A DNA stretch of 64,000 nt from Apiospora phragmitis (Eukaryota; Ascomycota; Sordariomycetes; Amphisphaeriales; Apiosporaceae): assembly GCA_038363925.1 (NCBI GenBank), contig JAQQWL010000003.1, forward strand, positions 1,984,001 to 2,048,000, read 5' to 3'. Below, in pieces: positions 1-12,572 of the stretch (position 1 is its first letter; each line of letters starts with the position of its first letter). Under the pieces are notes generated by a model. It saw only the letters and a list, made by a program, of their open reading frames with translations, was not told the DNA's origin and did no database searches. Made by a program: the position numbers and the translations under genes.

Positions 1-205
1 CATGGGAAATTGTACGCTACAGGATGAATACAGCCGACCAACATAGCCCAAAAGAGGCCCCAACTTATTCTAATTTGTCTTTATTGTGAATATTAAGCTT
101 CCGTTGGTACAAAGGCCCCTTGAAACACTACCTATCATTTCAAACGTCATGGCGATATACAGTTACTACTCTCCATAGCTGCTGCGAAGAGGTGATTGAG
201 GGTCA

Positions 206-1229
206 CTAGAGTTTGTGCACCTTGTCCTTGCCATACCCCAGCTGCTCCAGTATACCCAGCGGCTTGCCCTTTCCCCCCACCAGCGCATCCTCCAAGCCCG
301 GCGGCCCGCACACAAAGACCTTGGAGGAGCCGCTCGCGGGCAGGACCTCCTCCAGGAGCTCCCGCGTGACGTACCCCTTGCGGTAGGGGAGTTGGGCCCG
401 CTGGGCCGGCTGACCGCGTAGGTGGCCCGGAAGCGGCCCGGGAACTGCTTCTCGAACACGTCGAACTCGTCCTTGAGCAGCAGGTCGGCGTCCGAGTTGA
501 CCCCGCACACGAGCGCGATCTGGGTCGCGTCCTGCGGATTCTGCAGGATGCCCTGGACCAGCTGGAACATGGGCGTGATGCCCGCGCCGCCGGCGATCAG
601 GGTGATGTGCGGGTGCTGGTTGGGCGTCCAGGCGTGGCCCTTGAGGGGGGCGATGAAGCGGAGGCTCTCCCCCGGCTGGAGGGCGTGCAGGTGGGTGCTC
701 ATCCGGCCGCCGGGGTAGTGCTTTACTAGAAGCTCGAAGAAGCCGGGCTCGTCTGTGGGCGTGGTCAGGGAACGTCTGTCTGGAATGCGATGCGTTGTCT
801 GGCAACTTACCCCCTGGGGTGATTGGAGTATACGGTCTACCAACCGGTCTCCAGCTTCCTTTGGGGAATGCGAAAGTTATTAAGGAAGCTGTCCATTCTG
901 TTAACTTGTATGTTCTGGTTTGTTATTTGCTGGCAGCACTGCAGCAGAGCCAGGTCAGATAGGCAGGCACTTACATTCTAGCGGCAACCCGGTGATCGAG
1001 TCGGGCTGCGGAAGCTTGAAGCGAAGTCGCTTCGTGTTATGGTTCACCACCTCCGAGCTTTCGAGCGGCAGGGCTATGAAAGCTGGGCCGCCAGGAATAC
1101 TTTCCGGGGAGCTCCCGTGTCTGCATAGGCGTCGCTCGTCAGATTCCGAGACAGCAAAGTCAAACCTATGCCGGCGGCGGCGACCCCGCCGATCACGTAG
1201 CTTGGGCGAACTCTCTGAAACATAGCCAT
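206..1229 (-). CDS. MCR1: NADH-cytochrome b5 reductase, mitochondrial MCR1 type (two single-base frameshifts)
   Basis: Transfers electrons from NADH to cytochrome b5 through FAD. Read on the minus strand, three exons fit: 1229-975, 888-811 and 752-206, with introns 889-974 and 753-810 (both GTAAGT...AG). The N-terminus (MAMFQRVRPSYVIGG) is basic and followed by a hydrophobic segment, as expected for a mitochondrial membrane anchor. The FAD-binding motif GRPYTPIT lies just before intron 2, followed by GGRMSTHL, the NADH-binding GGAGITPMFQL, VFVCGPPG and the C-terminus GYGKDKVHKL, all as in yeast Mcr1. Two single-base losses break the frame: near 1093 (after APRKVF, before GGPAFIAL) and in the G run at 386-389 (between GPNSP and YRKGYV). 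With one base restored at each, the protein is 293 aa, a normal family length. Either sequencing errors or a recent pseudogene; family identity is firm. Confidence 0.85.
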
Positions 1230-2502
1230 TGTGTATAATAAATCGCCCCTAAATATCGGGAAGAAATGCCAGTGGTGGTCGTCAAAATAGTACGGGTCCT
1301 GACCCTGTTTGATGTATTGCTATATGTGTAGCGAGCAAAGAGAGAAGACACCCAGGTCTACACCAGAATACCTGAGGCAGAATTCGAGAGAAAAGCGACG
1401 CCAAACGACGGTTATATATTTGACAGCCCCCTTTGCTCCTTACAGTAAGCAAAGGCCAGGCGGGTGCCGCCGCCATGGCGCACATTTGTTTTGTCCTTGA
1501 GGCAGCGCTTGCCCTGCTTGTCATACGAGAACGAGGTGCTAAGAGTGCCCTCTTCGGTCCCGGACAATTGGGAATACTGGGCACTGACCAAAAAGTCCGG
1601 AGGTCGCTGTTGTTCATTGCCGGACACCGATGTGGGGGTCTCCAGGCCCCCTTTGGATAAGCTGACTTGTACATAGGCGGCCTGTTTTTGGCCCATGCAG
1701 AGGCATTGGCAAATAGAACGAGGTGCTGATGTGTTTGGCTGACATTTCAGAGACAGGGGTTTTTATTCTCCAAAGGACATGTATTCGTGCAGTGGCCGAT
1801 ATGCCGTGCTGAAATGAAAATGACAAATGTATCTACATGTAGTTGGGTGGTTTTGTTTGCCGACCACCGGCCTTCTTACCTATTCTAGGGGCTGCTTATC
1901 CTCAAACAGATGAAACCTATGGTGATATAACCACAATATACGTGACTGAGTTTCAGACGCATCCCTCTCGAATCCCGCCAGCGACGGTAAGATACTCCGA
2001 GCGAGTTGGTCATCTTCCTACATCCAACTGATATCTTTCGGTGGAGACCCGAGATGTAACATCCCACAAACGCGATGGCCGCCTTGCCAAGCCGATGGCG
2101 TCGCTGACAACATACCACATTCTGATCTGGGCTTGGTCTGTACATCTACATCTTTGATAGCTGCTGACTCACTTGTTTGAACATTTTATCAGTACTGATT
2201 CTGACTGACAAAATCGTGTGCTACATATCTCAAACTTGGGGATAGGCGGCGTTCTTCCAGATCTACTATGTGGCCATGACTCCGCTAACTCGCAGCTAAA
2301 ACGACGTCATCCCAACCATCCACCCCCCTCCTTCCCCCCAGCGCGCACAGCCATTACCACCGACAGTGTACACGCAAGCCTCAATACTCCTACCCAGCTC
2401 ATGTGCTGATATCTGGACTTGGCCTTAAGAGTGCAATTGGGTAGACGGCTTAGCAACGTACCTAAGTAATTATACCTAAACCCAAGGGATTGGCTTTCCC
2501 AG
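1230..2502. other. Intergenic, divergent promoters
   Basis: Space between two divergently transcribed genes, so it should hold both promoters. Short ORFs occur on both strands (the longest reads as 130 codons on the minus strand, 1282-1674; another of 94 codons runs 1412-1696), but none has recognisable domains or a convincing gene structure. A C-rich tract lies near 2321-2340, upstream of the transporter. Confidence 0.4.
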
Positions 2503-4147
2503 TTGAGTACGATGCAAGAAGCTCACCGAGAGGCTACTGCCTCGGCTACCACGCCGCTCCTAGCCTCCGACGCAGTAGCAGGGCCATCGCTAGACCGTTT
2601 CGCGCCCGGCGACCCAGCCAACCCGCGGAACTGGCCCTCCTGGAAGAAATGGCTGATGGTCGCCGTCATCACGCCCATCGACCTCTCCGTGTCCTGGGGC
2701 GCGTCGGGCTTCTCGCCCGCCACCGCGAGCTTCCGCGCGGACTTCGGCACCTCCGAGACGGTTGCCGTCCTGGGCCTGAGCCTGTATATCCTGGGCCTTG
2801 CGTTCGGGCCCATGTCGCTGGCGCCCCTGAGCGAGTTCTTCGGCCGCAGCGTCATCTACAAGGGCTCCTACGCCCTCTTCCTCGCGCTGCTGGCGGGCTC
2901 GGCCCTCAGCCGCAGCCTGGCCGGGTTCATGGCCTTGCGCTTCCTCAGCGGCTTCTTCGCCGCCGTCACCATCGCCAACTTCGGCGGCTCGATTGCGGAT
3001 ATGTGGCAGCACGACGAGACGGGCGCGGCCATGTCCGTCTACCTCTGGGCCGCGACCTGCGGCAGCCCCTCGGGCTTCTTCGCCATGTCGTTTGTGGCCG
3101 AGTACCGGGGCTGGCGGGAGGTGTTCTGGGCGCTGTTGGGGACGTGCGGAGGGCTGTGGCTGATCATGGTGCTCGTCCTCGACGAGACTAGACATACGAC
3201 TATTTTCCGGAGGCGGGCGAGGGATGTGGCCATGAAACAGAGAAAGGCTGGCTCCGGCTCGACCACCGCCACTCCAGACGCCTTGAAGCGCAGGAGCACC
3301 GACGAATTGTTCCGCGTCGCACTCACCCGACCGTTCCGATTTCTGTTCACGGAAGCCATCGTTAGCCTCAATGCTTTGTACAATGGCTACTTGTACGGCC
3401 TCAGCTTTCTGTTCAACATCGCATTCAACCTGGTCTTTGGAGCCGAGGGACACGGGTTTGGCAAGATAGGGGTCGGGTGCGCATTCCTCGGCATCGCCAT
3501 CGGGATCTCGGTTGGACCAATTACGAATATTTGGCAAGAGAAATACTACCAGAGACAGTTACTCATATCCAACGGCGCGGCCGTCCCCGAGGCGAGGTTG
3601 CATCTGGCAACGTATGCGGCAGTCAGTGAGTGGATTAACCTGGTTTTGTCGATACTGCACGAGTGTTTGATGCTGACAACCAAAAGTGTTTCCCCTTTCG
3701 ATGTTCTTCTTCGCCTGGACAACATACGCGACCACGCCGGCTATAATACCGGTCATAGCGTCAGCGTTCTGGGGTTGGTCCTTCTACACGTTGATCCTCA
3801 TGACCTTTCAGTACACCGAGGACGCATACAGGGTTAGTAGTACATGATTGTGCATACGCGGGAAGCTATGTAGCTATGAGCCTAAGATTGACACAGTTGG
3901 ACAGGTATATTCGGCCTCGGCGCTCGCCGGCATAGGACTGATCCGAAACCTTTTCGGCGCCGCGTTCCCCCTGTTTGGGCGCAAGCTGTTCACATCGTTG
4001 GGCTATCAATGGGGTGCCAGTCTGCTAGCATTTTTGGCGGTGGTACTGATTCCCATACCGTTCGTGCTGGTACGGTATGGTCCAACTATACGCAAGAAGA
4101 GCCCTTGGGCCAGCCAGCACCTGGACAACGAGGACAATGAAGATTGA
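2503..4147 (+). CDS. MFS transporter, DHA1 (drug:H+ antiporter / polyamine-type) family
   Basis: Plasma-membrane secondary transporter of the 12-helix DHA1 group. Three exons: 2503-3625, 3687-3832, 3905-4147; introns 3626-3686 (GTGAGT...AAAG) and 3833-3904 (GTTAGT...ACAG). The joined frame is 504 codons with no correction, 503 aa. N-terminal signature NPRNWPSWKKW precedes TM1, as in many fungal DHA1 members. Motif-A-like LAPLSEFFGRSVIYKGSY follows TM2, and TM5 has the GSPSGFFAMSF segment. After intron 2 comes YSASALAGIGLIRNLFGAAFPLF, shortened here to its core RNLFGAAFPLF, typical of the second half of this family. A long cytoplasmic loop (around residues 225-270) joins the halves. Substrate cannot be told from sequence; the family exports drugs, polyamines or metabolites. 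Start is the first ATG in the long frame. Confidence 0.9.
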
Positions 4148-4323
4148 TCGAGTAACTACGTTGTAGCGATTGACTCGGCTATTAAAGCCATGATGACACG
4201 TGGGTGACGAGCTATAGCATTCAATGACAAAACCTATCAGCGCTCTACGATAGGGAAAGAATACGAATATACAATCGAACGTGCTGCCGCTGCTCCTTCT
4301 GCCAATTTCGCACGGTGATAGCT

Positions 4324-5268
4324 TTAAACAATGTTCCTCAAGTCTTGTCCGGCCAAGAACCGGCGCAGGTTGGACGCAATGAGCTCCTCGGCACCCTGGG
4401 GCCTGCCGCCCGCCGCATGCGGGCTGATGATGCAGTTGGGCGCCTTCCAGAGGGTCGAGGACTCGGGCAGGGGCTCCTTCTCAAAGACGTCCAGCGCAGC
4501 GCCGCCAATCTGCCCGTTCTGCAGCGCGGCCACCAACGCGTCCTCGTCGATCGACGTGCCGCGGCCGACGTTGACGACCCAGGCGTGGCTGGGCAGCTGC
4601 TTCAGCCGGTCGGCGTTGAGCACGTGCCGCGTGCTGTCGGACCCGGGCAGGATCATGACGAGCGCGTCCGTCCGCGGCAGCAGCTCGGCCAGCTTGTCGT
4701 CGCCGTAGACCTCGACGCCGTCGCGCACGCCCGCCGTCCGGGCGACGCCGCGCACCGTCGCGCCCAGGCCGCGGAGGTGCGGGGTCAGGGTTTTGGCGAT
4801 GTTGCCGTAGCCCCAGATGAGCACGTTGGCGTCGCGCAGCGTCGTGAACCGATCCTTGGGGCGGTCGGGCTGGGGCCCGCCCAGGTGCTGCGGCCACTTG
4901 CTCTGCAACTGCCAGTCGCGCATCTCGTAGAAGCGGCGCGCCGCGTTCAGGAGCAGGGCCAGGGCGTGCTCGGCGACGGTGTGGTCGTGCAGGCCTGAGC
5001 CCGTCGTCACGAGGATTTTGGCGGTGTCGAAGCCGGCGGATAGGACGTCGTTGGGTCCCGCGGCGAGGGACTGGATCCAGCGCAGCTTGGTCAGGCGCTT
5101 CGCGGCGTCCGACAGGTTCGCGGCCGTGTTGGTCCAGGTCACGAGGATCTCGGCGTCGGCGTGCTCGTCGGGGATGGGCGTCTTGACGTCGTAGGGGTGC
5201 AGCGAGACGGAGAAGCCCTCGAGGCTCTTGGCGTCGAGCACCAGCGAGGTGGGGTAGAGGAGCTTCAT
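4324..5268 (-). CDS. D-isomer-specific 2-hydroxyacid dehydrogenase
   Basis: NAD(P)-dependent reduction of a 2-keto acid or oxidation of a D-2-hydroxy acid, probably cytosolic. Single exon, 314 aa from the ATG at 5268 (MKLLYPTSLVLD); the frame is open further upstream (to 5358) but that extension is not like the family. Rossmann nucleotide-binding loop WGYGNIAKTL is around residue 145, TVAEHALALLLNAARR forms the typical helix before it, and the three catalytic residues are visible as Arg in NVGRGTSIDED, Glu in DVFEKEPLP and His in ISPHAAGG. Convergent with the transporter on the left (176 bp between stops). No indels. The exact substrate (glyoxylate, hydroxypyruvate or other) is not predictable. 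Confidence 0.9.
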   Translation of the reverse strand: MKLLYPTSLVLDAKSLEGFSVSLHPYDVKTPIPDEHADAEILVTWTNTAANLSDAAKRLTKLRWIQSLAAGPNDVLSAGFDTAKILVTTGSGLHDHTVAEHALALLLNAARRFYEMRDWQLQSKWPQHLGGPQPDRPKDRFTTLRDANVLIWGYGNIAKTLTPHLRGLGATVRGVARTAGVRDGVEVYGDDKLAELLPRTDALVMILPGSDSTRHVLNADRLKQLPSHAWVVNVGRGTSIDEDALVAALQNGQIGGAALDVFEKEPLPESSTLWKAPNCIISPHAAGGRPQGAEELIASNLRRFLAGQDLRNIV

Positions 5269-7366
5269 GGTAGCTGAGCTGTCGATGTAGAAAAGGGCTG
5301 GAGAGGTTGTCACTGCCTGGCTGCCGAGGTGGGCTTGGATAATGTAGAAGAGGAGCACTCGATTATGTAGTTTGAAAGGAAGTCCTAGACTGAAACTTGC
5401 TGAATCATGTCATTGCATCAGGGCACTCGACTTTTTACATATAAGTCATGGCGACAACCCCATTGACGGGATGAGCCGATGGGTTGGTCCAAGTATACAA
5501 TTACATCAATGCGGGGTGGTGATGGCCATGGTGGGCTGGTGGGGTTTGTTAGTGGACTTCTGGGCTATCAACACCCCGAGCTTGAACATGGATGAGGGAG
5601 CGAACATCGGCGTCGCGGTTTCTTGACAAGCATAGTGGGTTCGGTCCCTATTTTAACCTAGATCCCATCTAAGCACATTCTAACCCGTTGGCTGTTGGTA
5701 TGGACTACTGCTCGAACTTCGTTCCGACGGCCAGCCGGCTCTCTGCCGATGGGGAATGGAGAGTTGGCATGCTACCTCCAAAGTCTGCAAAACCTACTTT
5801 GCGCAAACAGAAATGCATTGGTATCCATCTAACCTAGCTTTTTCGCTTAACCCTCATTGCTAGTTGCTAGATCGTGAGGACGCCGAGATGTTGCCCTTTA
5901 TTCTGGACTCAGCAAGAGGAGAGAACCCTGATCCAATCACGACGACGCAGCAACTAACGAGAGCTACGCAAGTGCCGACATCAATATGAAAGCCACGGCA
6001 TGCCGGGTCGTGAGTAAGCTGGCAGGTACTTGACTTGACAAACCGAGACTAGGTATCCCACTCCCCAATATGCTGTACGACATTGCTACATATGTTGTAT
6101 CCCGTTACCAAGCAATCCAGCTATTCCGTGATTCGTTGTCTACACATAGTAAATTATTCATAGTATCCAGTTGCTAATTCTCCTGTCGTTAATCACACAG
6201 TCACCAGTCATCGAACTTGGAGCATTGGTTGCTTCCTTTTCAAGTAGTCGATGCATCCGTGGGTCAAGTATACCTGCTCTGCCGCCTTGCCTCGTCGCCT
6301 AGAGACGGATATCCCGTACTTCATGCAGTCAGACAGAGGGTAGTTGTTGCCGTATGACAGCGACGGCCCGTAACACCAGCCAATGAATCAATGGTTGCAG
6401 ACGATGGTAGACAGGCAGCGACGCACCTAAGTACCAAAGGATCATCATCCTGACCGGTCCAGCCCAAGTCTATCATCTTGGCCCCCGACTTTCTCAGGAA
6501 TGGTAAAGTGCGAACCTCTTCGGTACGGTAAAGCGGCCATCACCTGCAATTGCGCTCTTCACCTTCCTCAAGATGAAGAAACAGCGAAGACTCCGCAGTT
6601 TGATCAGTAAACCACTGCTTTCAAACTGTAGAAAGGCTGTCTCAGGTTCGTGAAAACAACAATAACAGTAACAGATCAGACCTGAGCGTTCGAGTATTGA
6701 GAACAATGCTGGGAGCAATATGCAGGGGGCTGCTCACTGGCTTACCACCTTCATCTCAGCCTTATGTCTTACCGCATTATCATGCAGAGTTGCCGGGTTC
6801 GCGACAAGGGTTTTCCTCCAATGGCTCCTCCCTCAGCTGCAAGACGAGGTTCGGTGGCCACTTAGCTTGCGATGAGTGATGGATGCTGACTGACCCGACT
6901 TGCCCACGAATCCCCAGTGAGAGGAGGCGGCTCTGTTGCTCCTGCCATTGGGAGGGGAGGTTCACAGTTGACGCCGACCCCATTGTCGTCGCTATGTAGG
7001 TAATAAATGGCTCGTACCTCCCTCGCCTGCACTCATGCGTCCCGTTGGCATAAATACTTTCCTCAGGAGTGAGTCGTGGAGTAATCAATTGGTTGCAATT
7101 GCCTATCCCTCTCCCGGCAGTTTCGACCCAATACGCGACATCTACTTGAGTGATTGCCTACATTATTTCGCTACAGCTGGACTTGTGGCTGCCTCCAACT
7201 GTGCGACTTGAAAGCCTTACTCCAGAGAGGCGTGCATTTTTCTCTCAAACGAAGGAGCATACCTACTTACTCTACTACCAAGTATTCCTAAACCGCCTAT
7301 CATGTCTACATACGCACCTCGGAAGCCGGATACCTGCGTGACGACCGCGACGGTACCAGAACCGTC
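5269..7366. other. Intergenic, about 2.1 kb
   Basis: Lies between divergent genes (dehydrogenase left, calpain-like right). Read on both strands I see only short ORFs without domains, no tRNA and no repeat. Composition is similar to other intergenic DNA of the left half, so it is not RIP-affected. Confidence 0.4.
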
Positions 7367-10300
7367 ATGGCCGAGATGCCAGTAGTCCTACCGAGTATGC
7401 CTAGGAGAACCAAGCAGCAGACTCCGCAACAGGCCATCGACGAGTTCTGGAGCAAATTCACCACCAAGGCCCCAGGAAAAGGTATGTATGGATGGGTAGA
7501 CAGTCCATAGAAGATCGTCCACCTCAAACCAGCAGCATTTACTGACGTGCTCTGTGCCCAGCAACCACCGTGATCCCGCAGAACCAATATGCTGCCCGTG
7601 CCGCCAAGCGCTGCCGCACCACGGCCACGGGCATCACCACCCAGGCGTCCTACGACGAGGCGGCGGCCGTGTGCAAGGCCAAGGTCGCCAAGATCGTCAG
7701 GGAGTGCCGCCGCGTGAACCAGCGGTACCGGGATCCGCACTTCGACCTCGAGTTCGACCTGAAGTGGGGCAAGCGCGACACGCTCGAGTCCCTCTGGAAC
7801 TGGCGGGAGGAGCGGCCCAGCTCCTCGTTCAAGCCCAAGAGCGTCAAGCGGGTCATCGACATCTTCGAGAACCCCAAGTTCTACATCGACGGCCCCACCG
7901 CCAACGACGTGCGGCAGGGCCGGGATGGCGACTGCTGGCTCCTGGCCGCCCTTTGCACCCTGAGCAACAAGTCCAGCCTCATCGAGCGGGTCTGCGTGGC
8001 GCGCGACGAGCTGGTCGGCGTCTACGGCTTCGTGTTCCACCGCGATGGCGAGTGGATCTCGGAGATCATTGACGACAAGCTGTTCCTGACGAAGCCCGAC
8101 TTCGACGAGAGCTTCCTGGAGCGGATCCTCTGGGAGGACCGGGAACGCGTGAACTCCGAGGAGCAGTACCGAAAGGCGTACCAGAGCGGCTCGGGTGCCC
8201 TCTACTTTTCCCAGTGCGAGCACGCTGACGAGACGTGGCTGCCGCTGCTCGAGAAGGCCTACGCCAAGACCCACGGCGATTACTCGGCCATCGAGGGCGG
8301 TTTTACGGGCGAAGGCATTGAGGATCTCACTGGTGGCGTCACCTCGGAGATCTATACTACTGACATCCTCGACCGAGAGTACTTCTGGAACGAGGAGCTC
8401 ATGAAAGTCAACGACCAGTTCCTCTTTGGCTGTTCCACGGGCATGTGGGGAATTGGCTGGGGCGAGCGCAAAGGCATCGTCGAGCTTCATGCGTATTCGG
8501 TTATGCGAGCCGTGGAGATAGACGGCCACCGACTCGTTCTGTTGAAGAACCCCTGGGGCAAGGGCGAATGGAAGGGAGCTTGGAGTAAGAAAGGCCCTCA
8601 ACACATCCGCAAAATCGCGAGACTATCGTTAGCTGACCATCTTTTAGGTGATGGATCCAAAGAGTGGACGGCCGACTGGCTTCTTAAGCTCAACCACCGC
8701 TTCGGCGACGACGGTGCCTTCTGGATCTCGTACGAGGATCTTCTCCGCAAGTATCAGGCCTTCGACCGGACCCGTCTGTTTGGGCCCGATTGGAAGGTTA
8801 CGGCGATCTGGACGACCGTCTCGGTCCCCTGGACGCTGGACTACCACGACACCCAGTTCGCCTTCACCCTGGCCAAGCCCGGCCCGTCGTCCTCGTCCTC
8901 TCGCAGCTGGACGACCGCTACTACCGCGGCCTCGAGGGCCAATACCGGTTCGAGCTCAACTTCCGGGTGCACAAGGCCGGGCAGGAGGACTACGTGGTCC
9001 GCAGCATTAGTCCTTACTGCCAGAAGCGCAGCGTCAACGTCGAGCTCGAGCTCGAGGCGGGCGACTACACGGTGCTCATGAAGGTCAACGCGACGCGCAA
9101 CATGGGGATCCTGCCGATAGAGGAGATGGTCCGCGGCTACGCGCGCGACCGCCGCGACAAGCTGGTCGCGGTGGGCATGTCGTACGACCTGGCGCACAGC
9201 AAGGGCCAGGTGGTCGAGACGGAGGAGGAGCGGCGGGCGCGCCGGGAGTTTGAGCGGCGCAAGCGGGTGAAGGACAAGCGGGAGCAGAAGAAGAAGCTCA
9301 TGAAGGGAAGGGAGCGGCAGTACTACTTCGATGTCAAGGCGCAGATGAAGCGGCGTGAGGAGAAGGCCAAGACCAAGGCGAAGGAGGAGGCGAAGAAGGC
9401 GCGGCATGAGGAGAAGGTCAGGGCGAAGAAGGAGGCCAAAGCGGCAGCGAAGAAAAAGGCCGCCTCGGGGGATGATGAAGAGAGCCGAGGTGGCTCCGAC
9501 AAGCCTGCTGCCGAGTCTTCTTCGGAGGAAAAACGGGTTCGGATCGTGTCGCCCATAGCTGAACCTGAGGACCAAAAATGCCCGTCGTCGAAGAACTTCG
9601 AGTCAGGTACAGAGGCAGGGGCGAAGACTCCCACTGGATCTGATGATGCCGTATCGGAAGCTTCGCTGACTCACGACACGCCAGGGCATATGCACGCTGA
9701 CGAGCAACCAGCAGCAGCCGTTAAGTCCGAGGATGCAGAAACCGCCGCATCGACTGAGGTAGATCCGCAGCCTGCTATCGCAGAAACGGAATCCCATCAG
9801 GAACCCAAGACAGACCCAGAGACGAAGCAGCAACATGCTACCATGGAAACCGAGTCTCAGCAGGAACCTAAGGCAGATCCGGGGGCTTCCACTGCCGTTG
9901 CTGATGAGACACAGGATCCAGAAAGCCAGCCGCCTGTTGCACAGGAAGGCGTCGATGCATGCTGTGCTAGTGACACCAACAAACCCTCTGATGCAGCAGA
10001 GAACCAACAAGAATCAGACTCTGAAGTATCATCATCATCAGAGGACTCGGACGAATCGGATGTCTCTTCCGTATCTGACATCTCGGACCGTGAGCTCGAG
10101 ATAATAATGGAGCGCAAAGCCAGCATGCCCACGCCCCCTCCCGTCGCCCCTCCACCCATTCCCCAGCACGAACCAGAAGACGAATTTGAGAAGAACCCTT
10201 GGAACGCCGTGGCGACTATTGGTCTGCGCGTCTACTACAAGGTCGCGGAGGAAGACCGAGACAAGGAGGTCGTCCAGCTCCGGGTGGTCCGACCGAATCC

Positions 10301-10574
10301 CTACAAGCACGATGGCGCCGGCGACAAGAACTACGAGGAAGCCAAAGAAGGCGGTGGCGACAAAACGGAAAAAGACAAAGCAGACGGCTCCTCCGGCTCG
10401 GAGAAAAGCCACGACTCGGAGAGCAACAGCGACGACGAGGGCGAAGAGGAGACGCCCGACGACAAGAAGGAGCAAGGGCTCGACGTCGACGACTCTTCGA
10501 AGGATGCTACTCTTATTGGTGATAGCGAGCGGCGGAAGAAGAGCATTGTCCCTGCTAACTTCAAGACTGCTTGA
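7367..10574 (+). CDS. Calpain-like cysteine protease with long charged C-terminal tail (one frameshift)
   Basis: Intracellular papain-fold protease of the calpain (C2) family. Exons 7367-7481, 7562-8584 and 8648-10574; introns 7482-7561 (GTATGT...CAG) and 8585-8647 (GTAAGA...TAG, in frame without stops, so it can be missed). The catalytic triad is complete: Cys163 in GRDGDCWLLAAL, His348 in VELHAYSV and Asn368 in LLKNPWGKGEW. A C2-like beta-rich domain follows (VLSQLDDRYYRGLEGQYRFE, YTVLMKVNATRN). Next comes a Lys/Arg/Glu-rich coiled-coil stretch coded by roughly 9220-9460, then a long acidic Ser/Glu/Pro-rich tail ending in KKSIVPANFKTA. One base is missing near the C run at 8883-8885 (between LAKPG and VVLVLSQ); with it the protein is 1,021 aa. 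The tail is probably disordered. Residues for catalysis are intact, so an active enzyme is likely if the frameshift is a sequencing error. Confidence 0.87.
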
Positions 10575-10969
10575 CTGGTTCCGCGATTGGTGCGTGGATA
10601 AACTCCTAGGGTCGTAGTTTCGTTTTCCATGATGGGGGCGCACATACACGGATGGTAGTTTGACAAAGAGAGAACACCACACACGAAGAGGAGTATGATT
10701 TGGGTATATGCTTTAGGCAGTATGGATATGTATCACCTCTCTCCCTAGGATTCGCTTGAATCACCAAGATGGGCCACTTGAGCCGCATACACTCAACCTA
10801 GTCTGAATACGAAGAATGAATCCATTAAGAATGCAGATGATCAAGGAAGCCAAAAAGTTCGTGTGGACCATGAAAAAGGGGTATCATTTTCGTACCAGTA
10901 AACAGAACGCTCCCAACGCCATGCCATGCCCAGCAAGAAACTCCGAAAATATCCAGTGTTGCAGGCATA
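10575..10969. other. Intergenic between convergent genes
   Basis: Shared 3' region of the calpain-like gene and the Fta4-like gene. No convincing ORF or RNA gene; should contain both polyadenylation sites. Confidence 0.4.
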
Positions 10970-11907
10970 TCAGAATGAGTCCAATAGCCTCTGAACTTTC
11001 CCTCTTTCTGCCTTGTCTAGATCTCCTATCATGTCAGTGTCACCATCTTCACCTGTAGCATTATTTTGGGCGGGTAACTGCCCGACCCGACCCGCGACCC
11101 TCACGAGCAAGACGCGCATGCGCTCCAGCTCCTTCTCGACCTCGCCGTTGCGCGTCACCAGGTTCTCCTGCAGTTTCTCGCTCTGATTGCCGCCATCCGA
11201 GGCATCGTCGGCGGCATCCGCACCACCGTGGAATGGTTGCAGCAGGTTCTGCATGGCGCGCAGCCGCTCCACGCGCGCCCGCGTCTCGGCCCGCCGCGCC
11301 GACAGCTCGCCGAGCCGCGACTGCAGGTCGGCGTAGTACGCAGCCTCGGCGGGGCGTGATTGGGTCTCGTGGGCGTCGATTTGGTCCCAGGTCGGGGGGA
11401 GGGCGGCGATGGCGGAGTCGGACGCTGCGGAGAGAGAGAGAGGTAAGTAGGTGTAAGTAATCCTAGGTAGTAGGCGTGGCAGAGAAGAGAAGATAAGAGG
11501 ATCGCTGCTGCACATCACATACTGAAGTCTGCGCCTTGCCTCAGCTCGTCGCCCTTTTGTACATTGTTTCCCTCCCCGTCCTCCCCGTCGTCGTCCGCTT
11601 CGGCGTTGTGGTCATCCTTGTTGATGTCGAGGAAGAGCTGGTCGATCTGCTCGGCGACGTGGCGCGTGGCCTGCGGCGCGTACACCCGGCGTGCGTGCTG
11701 CTGCAGCGCGTGGTTGAGTCGGTAGAGCGCGTCGTCGACGGCCTTTTCGGTTACTGGCTGCTGCTGCTGCTGCTGCTGATCGGCGTCTTCGTTTTGGATG
11801 GGGTGGGTGTTGCGCCAGGCGTCCGAGGGCGCGAGGTTCTGCGACAGCTGGAGCGTCTGCGCCGACAGGAAGGCGGATTTATGCGCGAGGATGGTTGGGG
11901 GTGCCAT
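10970..11907 (-). CDS. Kinetochore protein, Sim4-complex subunit Fta4-like
   Basis: Two exons: 11907-11523 and 11424-10970, intron 11425-11522 (GTATGT...CAG); 279 aa, no correction needed. The N-terminus MAPPTILAHKSAFLSAQT, the block KAVDDALYRLNHALQQHARR and VYAPQATRHVAEQIDQLF are, from memory of the family, typical of fungal Fta4 (inner-kinetochore Sim4/CCAN complex, counterpart of yeast Nkp1). The rest is helical and heptad-like (SRLGELSARRAETRARVERL), consistent with a coiled-coil CCAN subunit, and the end is acidic (GEDGDTDMIGDLDKAE). A poly-Gln run (CAG repeat, about 11758-11780 on the plus strand as CTG) interrupts the N-terminal part. Role inferred: centromere-bound scaffold in chromosome segregation. 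Identification rests on short conserved blocks only. Confidence 0.65.
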
Positions 11908-12572
11908 GGTGGTTGGGTTGGTGCTGGGATACGTGTGCCCGTGTATGTATAAGATATAGAGAAAATAGATGGATGCTCAATTGAGTATCATAGCAATGCA
12001 ACTTGTGATTTCAGCTGGTGTAATTGGTATCTCGAGGCCGTGGCTTTCTTCTTCTTCTTTGCTGTTTGGTAACAGCCGATTTCAATTGCTTGACGCGACG
12101 GGATACCTCTTTACGCGTCGGCCAGGCTCTGGCGGGGTAGATTGGAATATCTCTCTTCTGCCCCCCGCGGTAGCTTCAATTCCCAATGAGTGAATGTCAG
12201 CACTACGCAGATTCACTTTATTATTACTCCAAAACCATGACGTTACGCCTTCAAACTGTCGTCTCTCTCGTCATCTGATGGCGTATGTTCAATCACACCA
12301 TTTCCTGCTATGGGTTGGAGCTGTGAAGTTGCTCCCGTTCCGCGATTCACCTCTGGAAGCATCAATTCTTTGAGCTTTTGGGCATTCATCGCCAAACTAT
12401 ACCAGGATTATCATGTAGATAGAGCTGCTAGTCCTCTAGTAATAAAAAGAGAGCAAAGCAAATACTGTTTACAGAAAGAAGTTTCTTTAGTGTAATAAGC
12501 AAAGGGGAAAAAAGGAAAAAAGAGAAACAAAACAAAACACCAAAGAATGTCGTGAACGTCGCTGCCAAGTGA
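11908..12572. other. Intergenic upstream of the Fta4-like gene
   Basis: Contains the Fta4-like promoter (minus strand) and the 3' flank of the tRNA gene. An A-rich stretch with aaaa/gaaa tracts occurs at about 12500-12540; on the minus strand this is a T-rich run just after the tRNA 3' end, fitting a Pol III terminator. No ORF with recognisable content. Confidence 0.4.

Noticed and set aside
1282..1696. Minus-strand ORFs of 130 and 94 codons
   Set aside because: Overlap each other in different frames, have no domain, splice pattern or neighbours that support a gene; the 94-codon reading looks somewhat protein-like but could not be assigned.
9323..9575. Long antisense frames within the calpain-like tail
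   Set aside because: Produced by the biased Lys/Glu/Arg codons of the real gene on the other strand.
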